Below, in pieces: positions 1 to 36,269 of a DNA stretch of 64,000 bases. Location: the NCBI GenBank assembly GCA_902729315.2, contig LR746269.1:6231501-6295500 (forward strand), in the 5' to 3' direction. Under the pieces are notes generated by a model, which saw nothing but the letters and a program-made list of their open reading frames with translations, ran no database searches and was not told the DNA's origin. The stretch is from Spirodela intermedia (Eukaryota; Streptophyta; Magnoliopsida; Alismatales; Araceae). The number at the start of each line of letters is the position of its first letter. The first letter of the stretch is position 1. The translations under genes and the position numbers were made by a program.

Positions 1-23963
<23,963 letters not shown>

Positions 23964-24234
23964 CCCCCTCACCGATCCCCGCTTAAACCCTAAGCCGCCG
24001 ACGGTCTCCCCGAAGACCTCGCAACAGCCGTGCGGAGACGCGCATCGCGGATGCTACTCCGACCTCCAGAGATCACATCTCCTCCCTCCACACCGAGACC
24101 AGCGGCGACCATCCCCCCGCGTTGTAATGCCCCTCGCGCGCCTTCTGAACTGCCTTCCTCTCGAGCAGGAGCCACATGCTTACGGTGTCCCGCGGTAAAC
24201 CGTTTTACAAGAGACACATCGTGGCATCACGTTA

Positions 24235-24297
<63 letters not shown>

Positions 24298-24984
24298 AGG
24301 GGGAGGGGAGGTTGGTAATTAGTAAAACAAAACTGTATATTTTCTTTTAACACTGACAAATGATTAATTATCATCCGCACCCAGTAGATCTCGCTCCCTT
24401 CATCTGAAGATCACATCTTTCTAAACAACATCCCCCTGAAAAAAAGAAATTTGAAAGCATATCCCCAATTAAATCAAGGGAAGAGCTTTTCCACCGAAGA
24501 ATCACATGTTTTCCCATAATTTTCCACTTATTTGGTAAAAAGAAAACTCATGAGCTCCACCAGAAACCATCCAATCAAAGCCCATTCATCCAAGAATCAC
24601 AGGTTTGATCATCATTCTCTGATAAAAAATAAGTACATTAAAAAAAAAAAAAAATCCCTACAATTCAGGAGACCTAGCTGGCTTGAGCGATCAGCCATTA
24701 CAGAGGGATTGATCTTCCCATACTGGCGAGAACGATTACTGCCACTGATACATTATCGACAATTACACAAAAAATCAAGCTTGAATCTGATAAATACGTA
24801 CAAGTATCAGAGCAACCCACCATCAGATGGAAGCACGGGCCAGCCAGGCGCCGCCAAAGCCCACTTGAGCAGCTGAAGCCCATTTGAGCAGCTGAGAAGT
24901 GATGAAGATCACAGGGCGAGGATCATGGCGGGATCTCCCCACTTCGGATGGATAGGCCGAGAAGTACAGAATTTCAAGAGGCCA
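23964..24984. other. Spacer: symplekin 5' region and 3' region of the HAD phosphatase gene
   Basis: The first 250 bases upstream of the symplekin ATG are GC-rich and probably hold its 5' UTR and promoter, ending in a long CT tract at 24239-24295. The rest is AT-rich with A-runs. No extra gene is visible; both flanking genes are on the minus strand. Confidence 0.6.
24239..24295. repeat. (CT)28 microsatellite upstream of symplekin
   Basis: A perfect CT dinucleotide run about 280 bases upstream of the symplekin start codon. It is a GA run on the transcribed sense. Similar CT/GA tracts sit near several other gene starts in this window. Confidence 0.97.
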
Positions 24985-26997
24985 TCATGAAGCCAGTTGG
25001 GGGGCGGGGATTCCGTGCTTCTCGAACCACTCAGGCATGTGAAACGTCTCATGCAGCACTGGCCGCACGTCCTTCTGGAGAGAGAGAAGCTTCAGAAGAG
25101 GCAGGATGACCCCTATGAGCTGAAAATTTCCAGAAATAGACAGTCAGACACATAGATGCCGCCACTATGGGCCAATTTTTTTCCAGAAATGGGATCAGTC
25201 CAGAGGTGCACCTGCTCGTCGTGAGGCTGCCCGGCACTGAAAGGAATGCAGGGGATGCCATTCAGCGGTTGCAGCACAAAACTGAATGGATTGTTGTCAA
25301 CGAGGACAACTCGGCGGAAATCGTCCGCCAGACAAGAAAGATCCTTCACATGGTCTCGGTGTTCACTGAAGAACAGTTCAGAAAGATCAGTGAGTGAGGA
25401 TTCCAATGCGACAAGCCCGAAAACATAGCTCATGTTGGTATATGAAGCTAATTACCCACAATAATCTGCATATCTACTTATGAGCGTGAATAATAAATGG
25501 ATAATATAAAAAATATATGAAATTTCGGTGAGTGGTCAACAAAGTGACGATCCAAAAATCAAGGGGCTTTCAATAAGGGGCATTGAATTACCTTTTAAAA
25601 TTACCATTTTTGGTAAATAAAACCTCGACGGATAATAAAAATAAAAAATTATCAGATTCAACTAATGACAACGAGTAAATATGTCTATTGGATCAGAAAC
25701 TGGGTTCAAAAGCTTACGTGCTGACTGTCGCAGGCCGATAGAGGCGATGAGTAAATCTGTTCTGAAGATCTATTCTATCAACTAGAGGACTAGCATAACC
25801 TGAAAAATGGGGGGAAGAATTTTAATTAAGAAAAGGGAAAAAAAAAAAAAGAGGACAGATGATCATCTGAGACAATTAGCCAAGAACAAGCTGAACCTTC
25901 GAGCCCAGCCGTGAAGAGGACTAGATCGGCAAACTCACTGGTCCTCTGCAAGAATTCTTGAAGACCAGGTCGCTCAAACACTGTCACATGGTTGACTTTT
26001 TGTATCCCTTCACCTTCCTTCGCATCAGACGTTAAAGAAAAGTAACTCAGCCACGTATGACATGATTGGCAAGGAGAGGTTGACCAGATGAGGGATGGAC
26101 ACTCGGAGATACCTTGTCAACGGACACACATTCCATCTCAAACCACTTTAAACCTGCATCGATGGCTTGGCTACGGATGGCAGCAGGCAAGCTGGATGTC
26201 TCATATGCACAGACGAGTGTCTCGTCCAAGTCCAGCACCACCTGCGTATGTCAGTCACGCCGAACTGATAAGGACAGAGTCTAGAAGAAGATCATGGTAA
26301 GGAAAACCGACTAATCGTGTACAAAATGCTTCTGTCTAGAATTTCGCTCGATAATATGCGATGCTCGATAAAGAAAGGAACGTCGCGGAAGAAAGAGATC
26401 TCTGGTTTAGAGACAGGCCGATTATGGGATGAGACCCGGAGATGTTGGAGCTTGCAGGAAAAAAAATCATATCCAGCGCACTGGACGCGACCACCCTCCT
26501 GGTAGGAACTCCTAATTCCCTCGAACCGAATTCGAGGGAAACGATGCGGCATGGAAGCGTGATTCTCTGAAGCTTTTCATGGCTAGGGAACGCGAAAACA
26601 TCGATTTCATCGGTGGAGTGTGCCTGTAGAGGCCAAAAAAAAATTGATGGGTGGAACGACAGAGAGAGGCGATGATAGCTCCCCGTACCATGAGCTTTTG
26701 AAGCGCCTCGTTGGCTGTGGACAGGGAAATTTGCGACGGCGGGGGGGTCTCCGCCGGGAACTCTGCCGAAAGAGGCTTGAAACCCGCGGACGAGGAAGAA
26801 TAAGAGGACCTGAGGAAGGAGGTGCGGCGAAGGCCCACGCTGGAGACGACCCGCGCCCAGGAAGGCGTCCCCCTGAGGATCTGGAGAAGGATCTGGAACA
26901 AGAAGGAAACCCAGTTGAGAAGCGTCTTCCACAGCGGAAACGTCTTGTCCTGCCCGCCCGCCGGCGCGTAGACGTCGGCCTGAGCCAGCTCCGCCAT
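24985..26997 (-). CDS. SCP1/FCP1-type HAD-superfamily phosphatase (CTD small phosphatase-like)
   Basis: Six exons: 26997-26689, 26241-26113, 26017-25897, 25799-25718, 25365-25212, 25119-24985, encoding 309 aa with consistent phases. The catalytic DxDxT signature is D107-L-D-E-T111, inside VVLDLDETLVCAYETSSLPA. It is followed by the FCP1/SCP1 landmarks VTVFERPGL, DLVLFTAGLEG, DHVKDL and VLVDNNPFSF. The N-terminal ~100 residues contain a hydrophobic stretch (WVSFLFQILLQIL) that could anchor or associate with a membrane, and a Ser-rich linker. The closest plant relative I recognise is the ~305 aa Arabidopsis At3g55960-type protein, which starts and ends alike. The family acts on phospho-Ser/Thr, in some members on the RNA polymerase II CTD; the substrate here is unknown. 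The start is an ATG (MAELAQADVY). The exon 3 acceptor (GCGAAG) is the weakest splice call. Confidence 0.9.
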
Positions 26998-27169
26998 TAT
27001 TGAACGGCAGAGGGAGAGAAGGGGGGGGGGGGGGTAAAGATGAAGAAGAAGAAGACGGGAGAGGCCAGAGAGAAGGGCGAACCAATGAGAAAGAATGACG
27101 ACGGCTTTGAAGACTGTGAGAGAACACGAAACATCGCAATCGAGTAGTTGGTCTTGGCGGGCCCCGCGG

Positions 27170-27243
27170 CGGCTCCGAATGCCACCCCACACATCCGTGG
27201 CCTATGCGGCTCCGAATGCCACCCCCCACATCCGTGACGATTT
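27170..27243. repeat. 37-bp tandem duplication
   Basis: Two adjacent copies of a GC-rich unit beginning cggctccgaatgccaccc, about 37 bp apart. The second copy differs by one extra C and a changed end. It lies about 170 bases upstream of the phosphatase ATG. Confidence 0.85.
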
Positions 27244-27994
27244 CCTCGAAGAAATCCATCGGTATCCATAGCTGCCGTAGAGAGAGCGCGCACGGGCTTG
27301 CTTGGTCCCCAAGGCCTCCGGGCAAAGCCTCTCTTGACCCCGTCGTCTACCTCATTTCTTTTACTGTCTCCACTGCGACACTCTTGAGAGTAGGACTCAT
27401 AGCCGTTTCATCTGCTACATGGCTTCTGTCTTCTTCTTCTTTTTCTATAATCTAATTTATTGAAATTTTAAAATATAAATAATCTCTTCTTCCGGTTTTT
27501 CGTCCACATTTAATCCCTCGTAAAATGATAAAAATACCTATATAGGAAAAAAATGAAATGCTTTAGATTTATTTCCAATTAAATAATTAAAAATATGTCA
27601 TCTATTTTACAATATTATTTAGTTATAATTTCACTTCGTACCATATTAATTTACGCTATTATATTTATGCAATAAAATGTATTTTAATTTATGTGTGGAG
27701 TATTATTTTAGGCCATAACGTACTAATATTCACTATTAATCAGTTAATTCCGCGGAAAATCATACCACGTTTACTTGTGTACCGTCTATGATTGAGCAAG
27801 CCGACGGGTGCCTCTCGACGACAAGCCTCGTTAAAAGAGCAGACGAGCATTGATGTCGTCTGGTCCTCCCTTCGTCGATAAGACGTAAGTCAACTAGTCA
27901 ATTAATTAAAAAAGTTAAATTACTGAGTTCCACATTAAATAAGGCGATAAAATCGGTACGAAAGGCCCACGACGGGGACACTTTCGAACAGACT

Positions 27995-28022
27995 GGACCG
28001 TCTGATCTGAATCGGACGGTCC
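27995..28022. repeat. Perfect inverted repeat (8-bp arms, 12-base loop)
   Basis: GGACCGTC and its exact complement GACGGTCC are separated by 12 bases. The same GATCGGACGGT word recurs around 28135-28146, and a related AACCGTC lies near 28099. The position is about 600 bases upstream of the DnaJ start. It could be a binding-site array or a short mobile-element relic. Confidence 0.7.
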
Positions 28023-28631
28023 GCTCTCCTGCTTTATGAGATCTGATCATATCGTCATATTTTTAAATTCGGCAGTCTGCTGCACATAATGACGCAGATC
28101 AACCGTCGCGAAATATCTTTCATCAGATCGGATCAGATCGGACGGTCTCGATTGGTGGGTTTTTCCCTAAAACTATTTTCAGGGTCGTAAATGTTAATAC
28201 TCGGACTGAATGTTCCACAGGTCTACGTAGTGATATGCACGATTAGGGTACGATTGTGATTGAAATCATCTGCCGACTGTCCCGGTCGTGGTCTTCTCTC
28301 TTCCGGGTGATGTGTGGCGCGAGACGCACCGGATCCAGACTCGCGGCCGCATCTCTGGTCCCAAGATCGTGAAAAACCCCCAGGAGCTCCCCTCCGTCGT
28401 CGTCATCACGACCGGGGACTGAGCAGCAGCAGCCGCAGGTGCTGTGAGCAGAAGCAGAGCAAGAGACGAGGCGAGTGTTGAGAACGTCACCATCGTGGAG
28501 GACGCCATCGAGGAGGCGGGTGGAGAAGAGCAGAGAATGCTCGCGGTGGCTGCGGCAGCGGCAGCGGAAGCATGAGGAATCGGAATGTGGATTTAAGAGG
28601 AGAAAGTGGTTGAGGAGGAAGAGAGAGGGAG

Positions 28632-30963
28632 ATGGGCGTGGATTACTACAAGTTATTGCAGGCGGAGCGTGGCGCCAAGGACGAAGACCTGAAGAAGGCT
28701 TACCGAAAGCTGGCCATGAAATGGCACCCGGACAAGAATCCTAGCCGTAAGAAGGAGGCAGAAGCCAAGTTCAAGGAGATCTCCGAGGCTTACGAGGTAT
28801 TGTTCATCTTGAAACCCTTGTAAATACATGAACATCTTGTCTCTGAAGCCGATGGTTTAATTGTTCTATCGTCGGATCAGGTGCTCAGCGACCCGCAGAA
28901 GCGGGCCATATACGATCAGTACGGGGAGGAGGGACTCAAGGGACAGCCCCCCCCTTCCCCCGGCGGGGGCTCTTCTGGTTTCTCTTCTGGAAATTCTGCT
29001 GGATTCCACTTCAGCCCTCGGAGTGCCGATGAAATATTCTCCGAGTTCTTTGGATTCACCAACCCGTTCAGCGGTGGCGGAGGAACGGGTGAAGCCGGTG
29101 GTTCCGGGGGGGGAGCACGGTTCTCGAAGGGATTATTCGGGGAGGATATCTTTGGAGCATTCCAGGGCAATGGAGGTGGAGGGGGAGAGGCATCAAGCTA
29201 TGCTTCCTCTCCCAGGAAGGGACCACCAATCGAACGGAAATTGGTTTGCAGCCTCGAGGATCTGTACAAGGGAACCACAAAGAAAATGAAGATTTCGAGG
29301 GATGTCATCAACTCCAATGGGTATGCATGTTACGATTCTTCCCTCCCCCGCCTCACTTGCAGTGTAAATTCGACGTCTCTATCTGCAGAAATGGAGTGAC
29401 ATGCTCTATTTTTTTAATCGGAGTTTATAACAATTGATTGGTTGAGTTCACCGACAGTAATCACTGACGAGGCAATGTGCCAAGAACCCTAGAGCAGAAA
29501 AAATAGTCGGTGCAGTCTTACCGATCAAGGAGATTGAGAACTTTCACCTACCATACTCGTGGAAACCCTCTTTAGCCCGATCTAAGCCGCAGTCCAAACT
29601 CTTGAGAATTCACTAATCTTAGCTCCTTCGTATTCCTTTCGCACCAGATAATCCACAACATAGAGAAAATCAGGATCCTTCTTTCAGGACGAGCACGAGC
29701 AGCGAGGACTGCTGCCGTGTTGTCATCTGTATGATACCTCCCCCAGTGATCACCGCAGTGGGGAATAGCTCTGAACAGGGATCATATCCCGATCATCTCT
29801 CCCCGATGTGGTTTTCTGCTCTCAGTTGGGTTCAGTCAATGCTTTGAATATCTCAGATACAATAACTAGAGTTGCAACTATACAATCATTATAATTCTGA
29901 TCATAGCACAGCTTATAAAGATGGAGGCAGAGCTGGTGGCCAATTGTAAACTTGGCTGTGAGTCTTAATCTGGAAAGTATATCAGTGAATGATGCCAAGG
30001 TTGAGACGCCATTCTGAACCATAGCTTGCCCTTTGTCATCTCTATCATTCTGTTTTGTATAATTTTTTCGTATTTAGTTATTCTTCTGGTGTTCTTCTTT
30101 TACAGGCGGCCCATTGAAGCAAATTTTCATGCCAAAATTGCCTCTTTTACAGCATTCTCTTTTGTTTTTTAAGGCTGATCTTGAATGCCGATGAACACTG
30201 CTGTAATATAGCATTTCAGGTATTTATTTATTTACTGATAAATACAGCGGATGAAAGTGTTTTAAAAAAAAATAGCGCATTTTTAAAAAAAATAATAAAA
30301 GTGTTTTCTTCAGAGAAAACCATTTACATTTCCTCGCCGTTTAAACCTGAAGAAAAACTGCTATTTTTTTGCTAATTTTTCTCTGAAAAAGCCAAGAAAT
30401 TGGTCCCTCGAGCATTCCATGCAGAATTAGTCTCATTGACTCTGGATGGTGCCCAAGTTGAGGGACCCACCGATCATCTTCTATGCTCCAGACAATTTCA
30501 TTCACTGATCCTCTCGTTCTTCAGGAGGCCGACATCTGTTGAGGAGATCTTGACAATCGACATCAAGCCTGGCTGGAAGAAGGGCACCAAGATCACGTTC
30601 CCCGAGAAAGGCAACGAGCAGAGGAATATGATTCCTTCCGACATCATCTTTGTCATCGAGGAGAGGCCTCATGGGATCTTCAAGAGAGATGGCAACGATC
30701 TGGTCGTCATCCAGAAGGTCTCCCTCCTCGAAGCTCTGACCGGGTACACTGTTCAGTTGACTTCCCTCGACGGCCGGGCTCTGACCTTTCCTGTCAGCTA
30801 CATTGTGGGCCCCGACCACGAAGAGGTGGTTCGGGGAGAAGGGATGCCGATCGCTAAGGACCCATCCAGGAAGGGGAATCTGCGGATCAGATTCCAGATC
30901 AGATTCCCAACCAGGCTCACCCAGGAGCAGAAGGCCGGCATCAAGAGCTTGCTGGCCTCCTGA
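28632..30963 (+). CDS. Type II DnaJ/Hsp40 co-chaperone (DNAJB family)
   Basis: Three exons: 28632-28796, 28881-29320, 30525-30963, encoding 347 aa. The J domain fills residues 1-70 with the invariant HPD at 32-34 (MKWHPDKNP), which stimulates Hsp70 ATPase. A Gly/Phe/Ser-rich linker (about residues 78-165) follows. There is no CxxCxGxG zinc-finger domain, so this is type II (DNAJB) rather than type I. The C-terminal substrate-binding domains include [40 protein letters not shown] and the end KSLLAS. The length and plan match Arabidopsis At2g20560/At4g28480-type proteins, which are cytosolic or nuclear. The start ATG (MGVDYYKLL) is the usual family start. Intron 2 is 1.2 kb. Confidence 0.95.
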
Positions 30964-31210
30964 TCGGGTGAAGAGGCCTGGTTTGAAGCTGATTCTTTTG
31001 GTTTGACTTTGCTGTCCCCCTTCAGGCTATAAGATCTGATGTTGTCCCGCGGATCTGCCAGTGTATGGGAATGCTTTGCGAGTCTATTACCACCTAGTGG
31101 ATGGTGGATTGCTTCCTCGTTGACTTTTTTGTGCCCAGGCCCTTGATCTCTTCTAGCTATCAATTTATTAAAGTACGTATAAGTATATCTCCTTGCATCT
31201 AGAGAGGGGC

Positions 31211-31242
<32 letters not shown>

Positions 31243-31717
31243 AGAAGGGGGAGAAGACGCCATCCAGTATTGGACAGTATTGTAGCTCGAACCTCGGTCA
31301 ACGTGGAACTTAGAATTATTTCAGAGCCCGAATATTGTCGGGCATTTGATCGTGCAATTAATGGCAGACATATTTTGCACGGTTTAAACTTTTATAAAAT
31401 ATAAATTATTTATTTATTGGTTGGTTCAAAATTGTGCCTTTTTATCCCATCAAAATGAGGGCAAAAGGGGAAATAGAGGCGTATCTACGAGACCAATTAT
31501 AGGCTAATGTCATGATGCTTTTAATGAGAGATGTTTATAAAAAAGGTTTTTTCACAATAAATAACATTTAATGGATAATTTGTCATATGTTCATAATTAA
31601 TTGTAGTTTTCGAAAAATCTCCAGAATGCCCTTCGTTTCTATTTCTTTTCCGTTCTCTATCTGGTTCATGCCCATTCTCGAATGTTCCTGCATCTCCTCC
31701 GATCTCTCCGCTCCGAG
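30964..31717. other. Spacer between DnaJ and HRD3A genes
   Basis: The first part is the DnaJ 3' UTR and downstream region, with a GA microsatellite at 31209-31249. The remainder is AT-rich upstream sequence of HRD3A. A TATA-like run (TATAAAAAAGG) at 31536-31546 lies about 180 bases before the ATG and is a candidate core promoter. No further gene is seen. Confidence 0.5.
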
Positions 31718-34700
31718 ATGGGAGTGAAGAAGCGGAATCTGGTGCTTAGATCGCTCCGGCGACCACCGGGAAGGTTGCTTCCGCTCCCCCTTTTGCTACT
31801 CTTTCTCTCCATCTGCTCTGCCGTCGCTGGTTCCTACGTTATTGTAATCACGAAGGACGACCTCAAGGATCCCGCCACTGCCCCGTCAGACGGCGGTAAA
31901 CCCTCGGGAGACTCTGCGGAATGGGAGGAGTTCGGTGATCCCGAGGCCCAGTCCGAGGATGAACTCGATCCGGGATCCTGGCGTCCAATATTTGAAGCCT
32001 CCCACGCCGCCTCTAACTCGAATTCATCCTCTGCCGACGACTCTCATGATTTTCCCTACCTCTCCAGCATTAGAAAGGTGCTTTCTGCGGTCTCCTCTGG
32101 TGATATGGTGGCCATGGAGGAGGCTGTCAACGACATCGGGGCCGCTGCGACTTCTGGATGTCCCCACGCCCAGTCTACTTTGGGCTTTTTCTACGGTGCC
32201 GGAATTATGCGTCCCCACAGCCGCCCCAAAGCCTTCCTCTATCACCAGTTCGCTGCAGATGGAGGCAACATGCAGTCAAAGATGGTCCTCGCTCACACAT
32301 ACCTGCGTCAGGAGGTGAACGCTTTGTTTTAATCGGCCATCGGCACCAACGTCTCCTCGTTGTCTTGTTAAAATTCTTCCGCTCTTGTTTTACAGATGTA
32401 CGAAAAAGCTGTTAAACTTTACGAAGAGCTGGCAGAGGCTGCTGTGGCAGGCTTCCTGATATCAACGACTTCACCGGTGCTCGAGCCCGTCAGAATCCAC
32501 TATGGCGCTGAAGAAAATAAGCGGGGACTCCGGAAGTCCCGTGGGGAAGAAGACGACGACTTCCATATCATTGAGTTCCAGGCTCAGAAGGGGAGCGTTC
32601 TAGCTATGCTCAGGATCGGCAATCTTTACTACTTTGGATTGCGAGGAGTTAGACGTAACAATTCGAATGCACTGTATTGGTTCACAAGGGCTGCAGAGAA
32701 AGGGGAGCCTGAATCGATGGAACTGCTTGGGGAGATCTATGCAAGAGGCGCTGGGGTGGAGAAAGATTACACAAGAGCAATGGAATGGCTTGTACGTGCA
32801 GCCCGGCTGGGACATTTTTCAGCATATAACGGTATTGGATATTTATACGTAAAGGGATATGGCGTGAAGAAAGACTATACAAAGGTAAGTTGCTTCTGAT
32901 ATGTCAAATTTCTTCCTTACGGCTTTAAGTCTTGCCATTGCTGAAAGAATGAGTTCAGAATGTTTCCTTTTGGTTACTTGATGTTGTCGTCGAATAAATG
33001 CTGAACTTACGGTTTCGTGACCAAACTTTCCCTACATTGGGGTGTCTCAGCATTCTCTGAATAATAACCAGATCTCACCCTGTGTTTGAATCAGCCACAC
33101 GTTTATGTCTTTATTTATTTATTTATTTTTCCAGAATTCATTTCAAAACAATTCCGTTCCGAAACAGGTTAGAGGTGTTTATCCTGAAAACTTTTGGATC
33201 GCATAGAATTGTGGTGGTTATTTTTGGAAACAGATGTATTTTGATGTAAGTAAATATCATTAGTTTAAAAGTTATGATTATTCATTATCCTGAAGGCAGC
33301 TATTAGGATATTGGAGCCAATACAAAGAAGATTTGTGTTGGTATGGTATTAGAAATCTAAAGAACGAGATGTTGACGGTTCAGAAATAAGATATGGATAC
33401 GAACAGACGCCTTGGTGCTGTTAAGTTGTTATGAACAATTGGAATGAATTAGAAATGTGCTGATGATAGGTACCCTTTTTCGCTGATGAATCATACGACA
33501 GAATCCCGTTTTAAGGGGACAGGTGATTGGAATTCATCCCCGTAAGAGCTATTTTATAAACTTTGTGGGTAATAGAGGATATTATCTTAATGGTTGATTA
33601 GGTGTTTGGTCCCAGAGCAATGGGAGGAGGTTGGGGCCCTTGTTTAGATGAAACATGTGGGAAGACGAGATTGAACAGCTTAAATGATCGGGATCGATGT
33701 TGAAGATTTCAGTTACTATTGTATTTTCTACCCTTTCTCAGGAAGGTGAGCTAAGGGCGAGTGTTAGATGGGGAGGTTGGGTGGGTGAGGGAGAAGGGAA
33801 GCGATAGAAATGGAGACTAATCATTGGTAGACTTTCATCTCTCTGTTTTCAATAATTGTCATTCTAAAGTTGAGTTATTGATTAATTTCTTAATGGTTGT
33901 AATCAGACACTTAAGCTTTTTCTTTCAGGCAAAAGAGTACTTTCAGAAAGCTTCTGATAATAAGGTGGCCGGTGGACATTATAACCTAGGTGTTCTCTAC
34001 CTCAGAGGAATTGGTGTTGAAAGAAATGTGACGCTCGCATGCCAGTATCTGCTACTGGCTGCTAATGGTGGTCAGCCAAAGGCACTCTATCAAGTTGCCA
34101 AGATGTTTCAAATGGACATTGGCTTTAAGAGGAACCTTATAATGGTAAATTTCCAATTTTTAGTAGCTGATTTTAATAGGTTGCCACTGCTATATTTTTA
34201 TTGATTGCTGCTCGCCCTATTAATTTGATGGGAGGATTTATTTATGCTTCATTTATTCTTTTCTTCAGCAGCAGAGATTACACACATGCATATGTATAGA
34301 AATATATGTGCACACATACGTACATGAAAGTGAGGTGGATCTGTCTATAAAATAGGTATTCATAAAGTTCGTTTAGTTGGACAGATCTCCTACATATAGG
34401 ATCATTACCTTATTTAACAAAAGAAAATGAATATTCTTGTATGCATCATCAGAGCATAAAAATTGTTTGATCCATACAAATCTACCCCAATAGTCCAGTT
34501 CTTCTGGTTTGATAATGATGCGATCTTAATTTGAGAAACTGAGAGCACGAAAAAAACACCATGACGAGAAGTATATTCTCCACAAAAAAAAAAAAAAAAA
34601 AAACCCTTAACGACAAGTGTCTCACAATGGAGCTTATAATTGCTCTTTGACAGAAAACAAAAGAATTTACTGATGATTACCAGCCTACAAATGTTATTGA

Positions 34701-36269
34701 ACGGTTGATTTTGCCACCTCGCAAATACTGTAAATATTTGATGATTAATTATGAAAACTATTTATTCGCTATATAATGTTGTCCGGACTGATGAAACATT
34801 GTGTAAGGTCCTCTTCTAACTCTCTCCGACGCTCTTGGGTCCATGTCCTAAGTTCTGCATTGATCCGGAAGAATTCTGGCTGAATCTACGAGGGACACAC
34901 TCTGATGAGAAAATTCTTATGATCTGGGTCTTTCCAACGGGTTCTGAAAGCATGCTGGCTACGGCGGAGTCCTCTGTGATATGTCATGTCCAATTTGAAA
35001 GCATTCATTTCTGTCCTGGGCATATTTGCATATGTTTATATTTCATCGAGAAAATTCAAGGAAAACAATATCACTCTTTCTTATATTTCCATGTTTAGTC
35101 ACAAATCAGTGCATTACTATTTCAGGCGACCCTGATATACAAAATAGTTGCCGAGATGGGCCCCTGGAGCTCGCTATCAAGATGGGCCACGGAGTCTTAT
35201 GTGACGGGCGACGTGGGCAAAGCACTGCTTCTATACTTGAGAATGGCCGAGTTGGGTTACGAAGTGGGCCAAAGCAATGCCGCATGGATTCTAGAAAAAT
35301 ACGGGGAGCACAGCATGTGCATTGGCGAATCCGGGTTTTGTACAGACGAGGAAAGGCATCTCCGTGCGAACTCTCTGTGGTGGCAGGCGTCTGAGGAGGG
35401 CAACGAGCACGCCGCGCTGCTCATTGGGGATGCCTACTACTACGGCCGGGTACGTTCCTCCCCAACCTCTCAGAGTCTCTCTCGTCAGTCTCTCTGGGCC
35501 ATGGGTCAATGGCTTGATCAGAGCAGCTTTCATTTAGTTTTATCAAGCATGATGCGAACTCGGTCAACTTCTTTCCACGATAGAACTTGTTATGACACTG
35601 GTTGTCAACTTCTTTAGTTTTATGGTGGGTTTTTGGGACAGGGGACCGAGAAGGACTACGAACGAGCGGCGGAGGCCTACAGACACGCCCAACATCAGAT
35701 CAACCCTCAGGCAATGTTCAACCTCGGATACATGTACGAGCACGGCCTCGGGCTTCCGTTTGATCCTCATCTGGCGAAGAGATACTACGACCAGGCCGCC
35801 GAGGTTGACCCGGCAGCGAAGCTCCCCGTGGCGTTCGCCCTGGCGAGCTTGTGGATCAGAAAGAACTACGCCGGCAGCTTCCTGGTGAGCTTTCTCCACT
35901 GCTTCTTTTTTTCCCTTTTTCATTCACTGACTTTTACAAAGAAAACAAAATATTTTTTCCCCCCACCCTGAATCCTACGATCAGCCACGTGTCACCGCCT
36001 GCTCAGATGGCTTCCAATGACTGGCTGTTCAGGTCAACGCGATCGATTCCCTTCCGGAGGTCTTCCCCCGGATGGAGGCGTGGGTAGAGGAGGTCGTCCT
36101 GGACGAGGCAAACGGCACTATATTGACCCTCTTCGTCTGCCTTCTCACGGTTCTATACCTCCGTGAGCGGCAGCGCCGCCAGGCCGCCGCCACTTTCGCC
36201 GCCGCCGCCGCCGCCGCCGCCGTCGCCGCTCCCGAGCAGGTAGATCTCGAACCCATCGAACCCAACTAG
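31718..36269 (+). CDS. HRD3A: HRD3A / SEL1L, ER-associated degradation adaptor with Sel1 repeats
   Basis: Six exons: 31718-32314, 32396-32884, 33929-34144, 35126-35449, 35642-35884, 36033-36269, encoding 701 aa (Arabidopsis HRD3A is 678). HRD3/SEL1L is the ER-lumen adaptor that delivers misfolded glycoproteins to the HRD1 ubiquitin ligase. An N-terminal signal peptide (hydrophobic [20 protein letters not shown]) is followed by an acidic stretch. Sel1-like TPR repeats come next, with tags such as [60 protein letters not shown] and [11 protein letters not shown]. One C-terminal membrane span lies near residues 653-666 ([14 protein letters not shown]). The short cytosolic tail carries an Ala run encoded by GCC repeats. 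I chose ATG 31718 (G at -3 and +4); an in-frame ATG at 31682 has poorer context and would add 12 residues. Confidence 0.94.

Larger units (their letters stand above)
26998..28631. other. Divergent intergenic region between the HAD phosphatase and DnaJ genes
   Basis: This 1.6 kb spacer separates divergently transcribed genes and should hold both promoters. The part next to the phosphatase is GC-rich, with a G-run and GAAGAA tract at 27023-27056 (its likely 5' UTR). A 37-bp tandem duplication lies at 27170-27243. AT-rich sequence spans 27440-27780. A set of repeated GATCGGACGGT-like words and a perfect inverted repeat lie at 27995-28150. No open frame looks coding. Confidence 0.6.

Noticed and set aside
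26336-27325. Minus-strand open frame of 329 codons overlapping the HAD phosphatase
   Set aside because: It runs through introns and exon 1 in another frame, starts from a non-homologous position and has no recognisable domain. The phosphatase frame explains the region.
30798-31301. Minus-strand 167-codon open frame across the DnaJ 3' end
   Set aside because: Antisense shadow of DnaJ exon 3 plus the GA tract; no domain.
31682-31717. Upstream in-frame ATG for HRD3A
   Set aside because: Possible, but its context is poor (C at -3, T at +4), while ATG 31718 has G at -3 and +4 and still leaves a full signal peptide.
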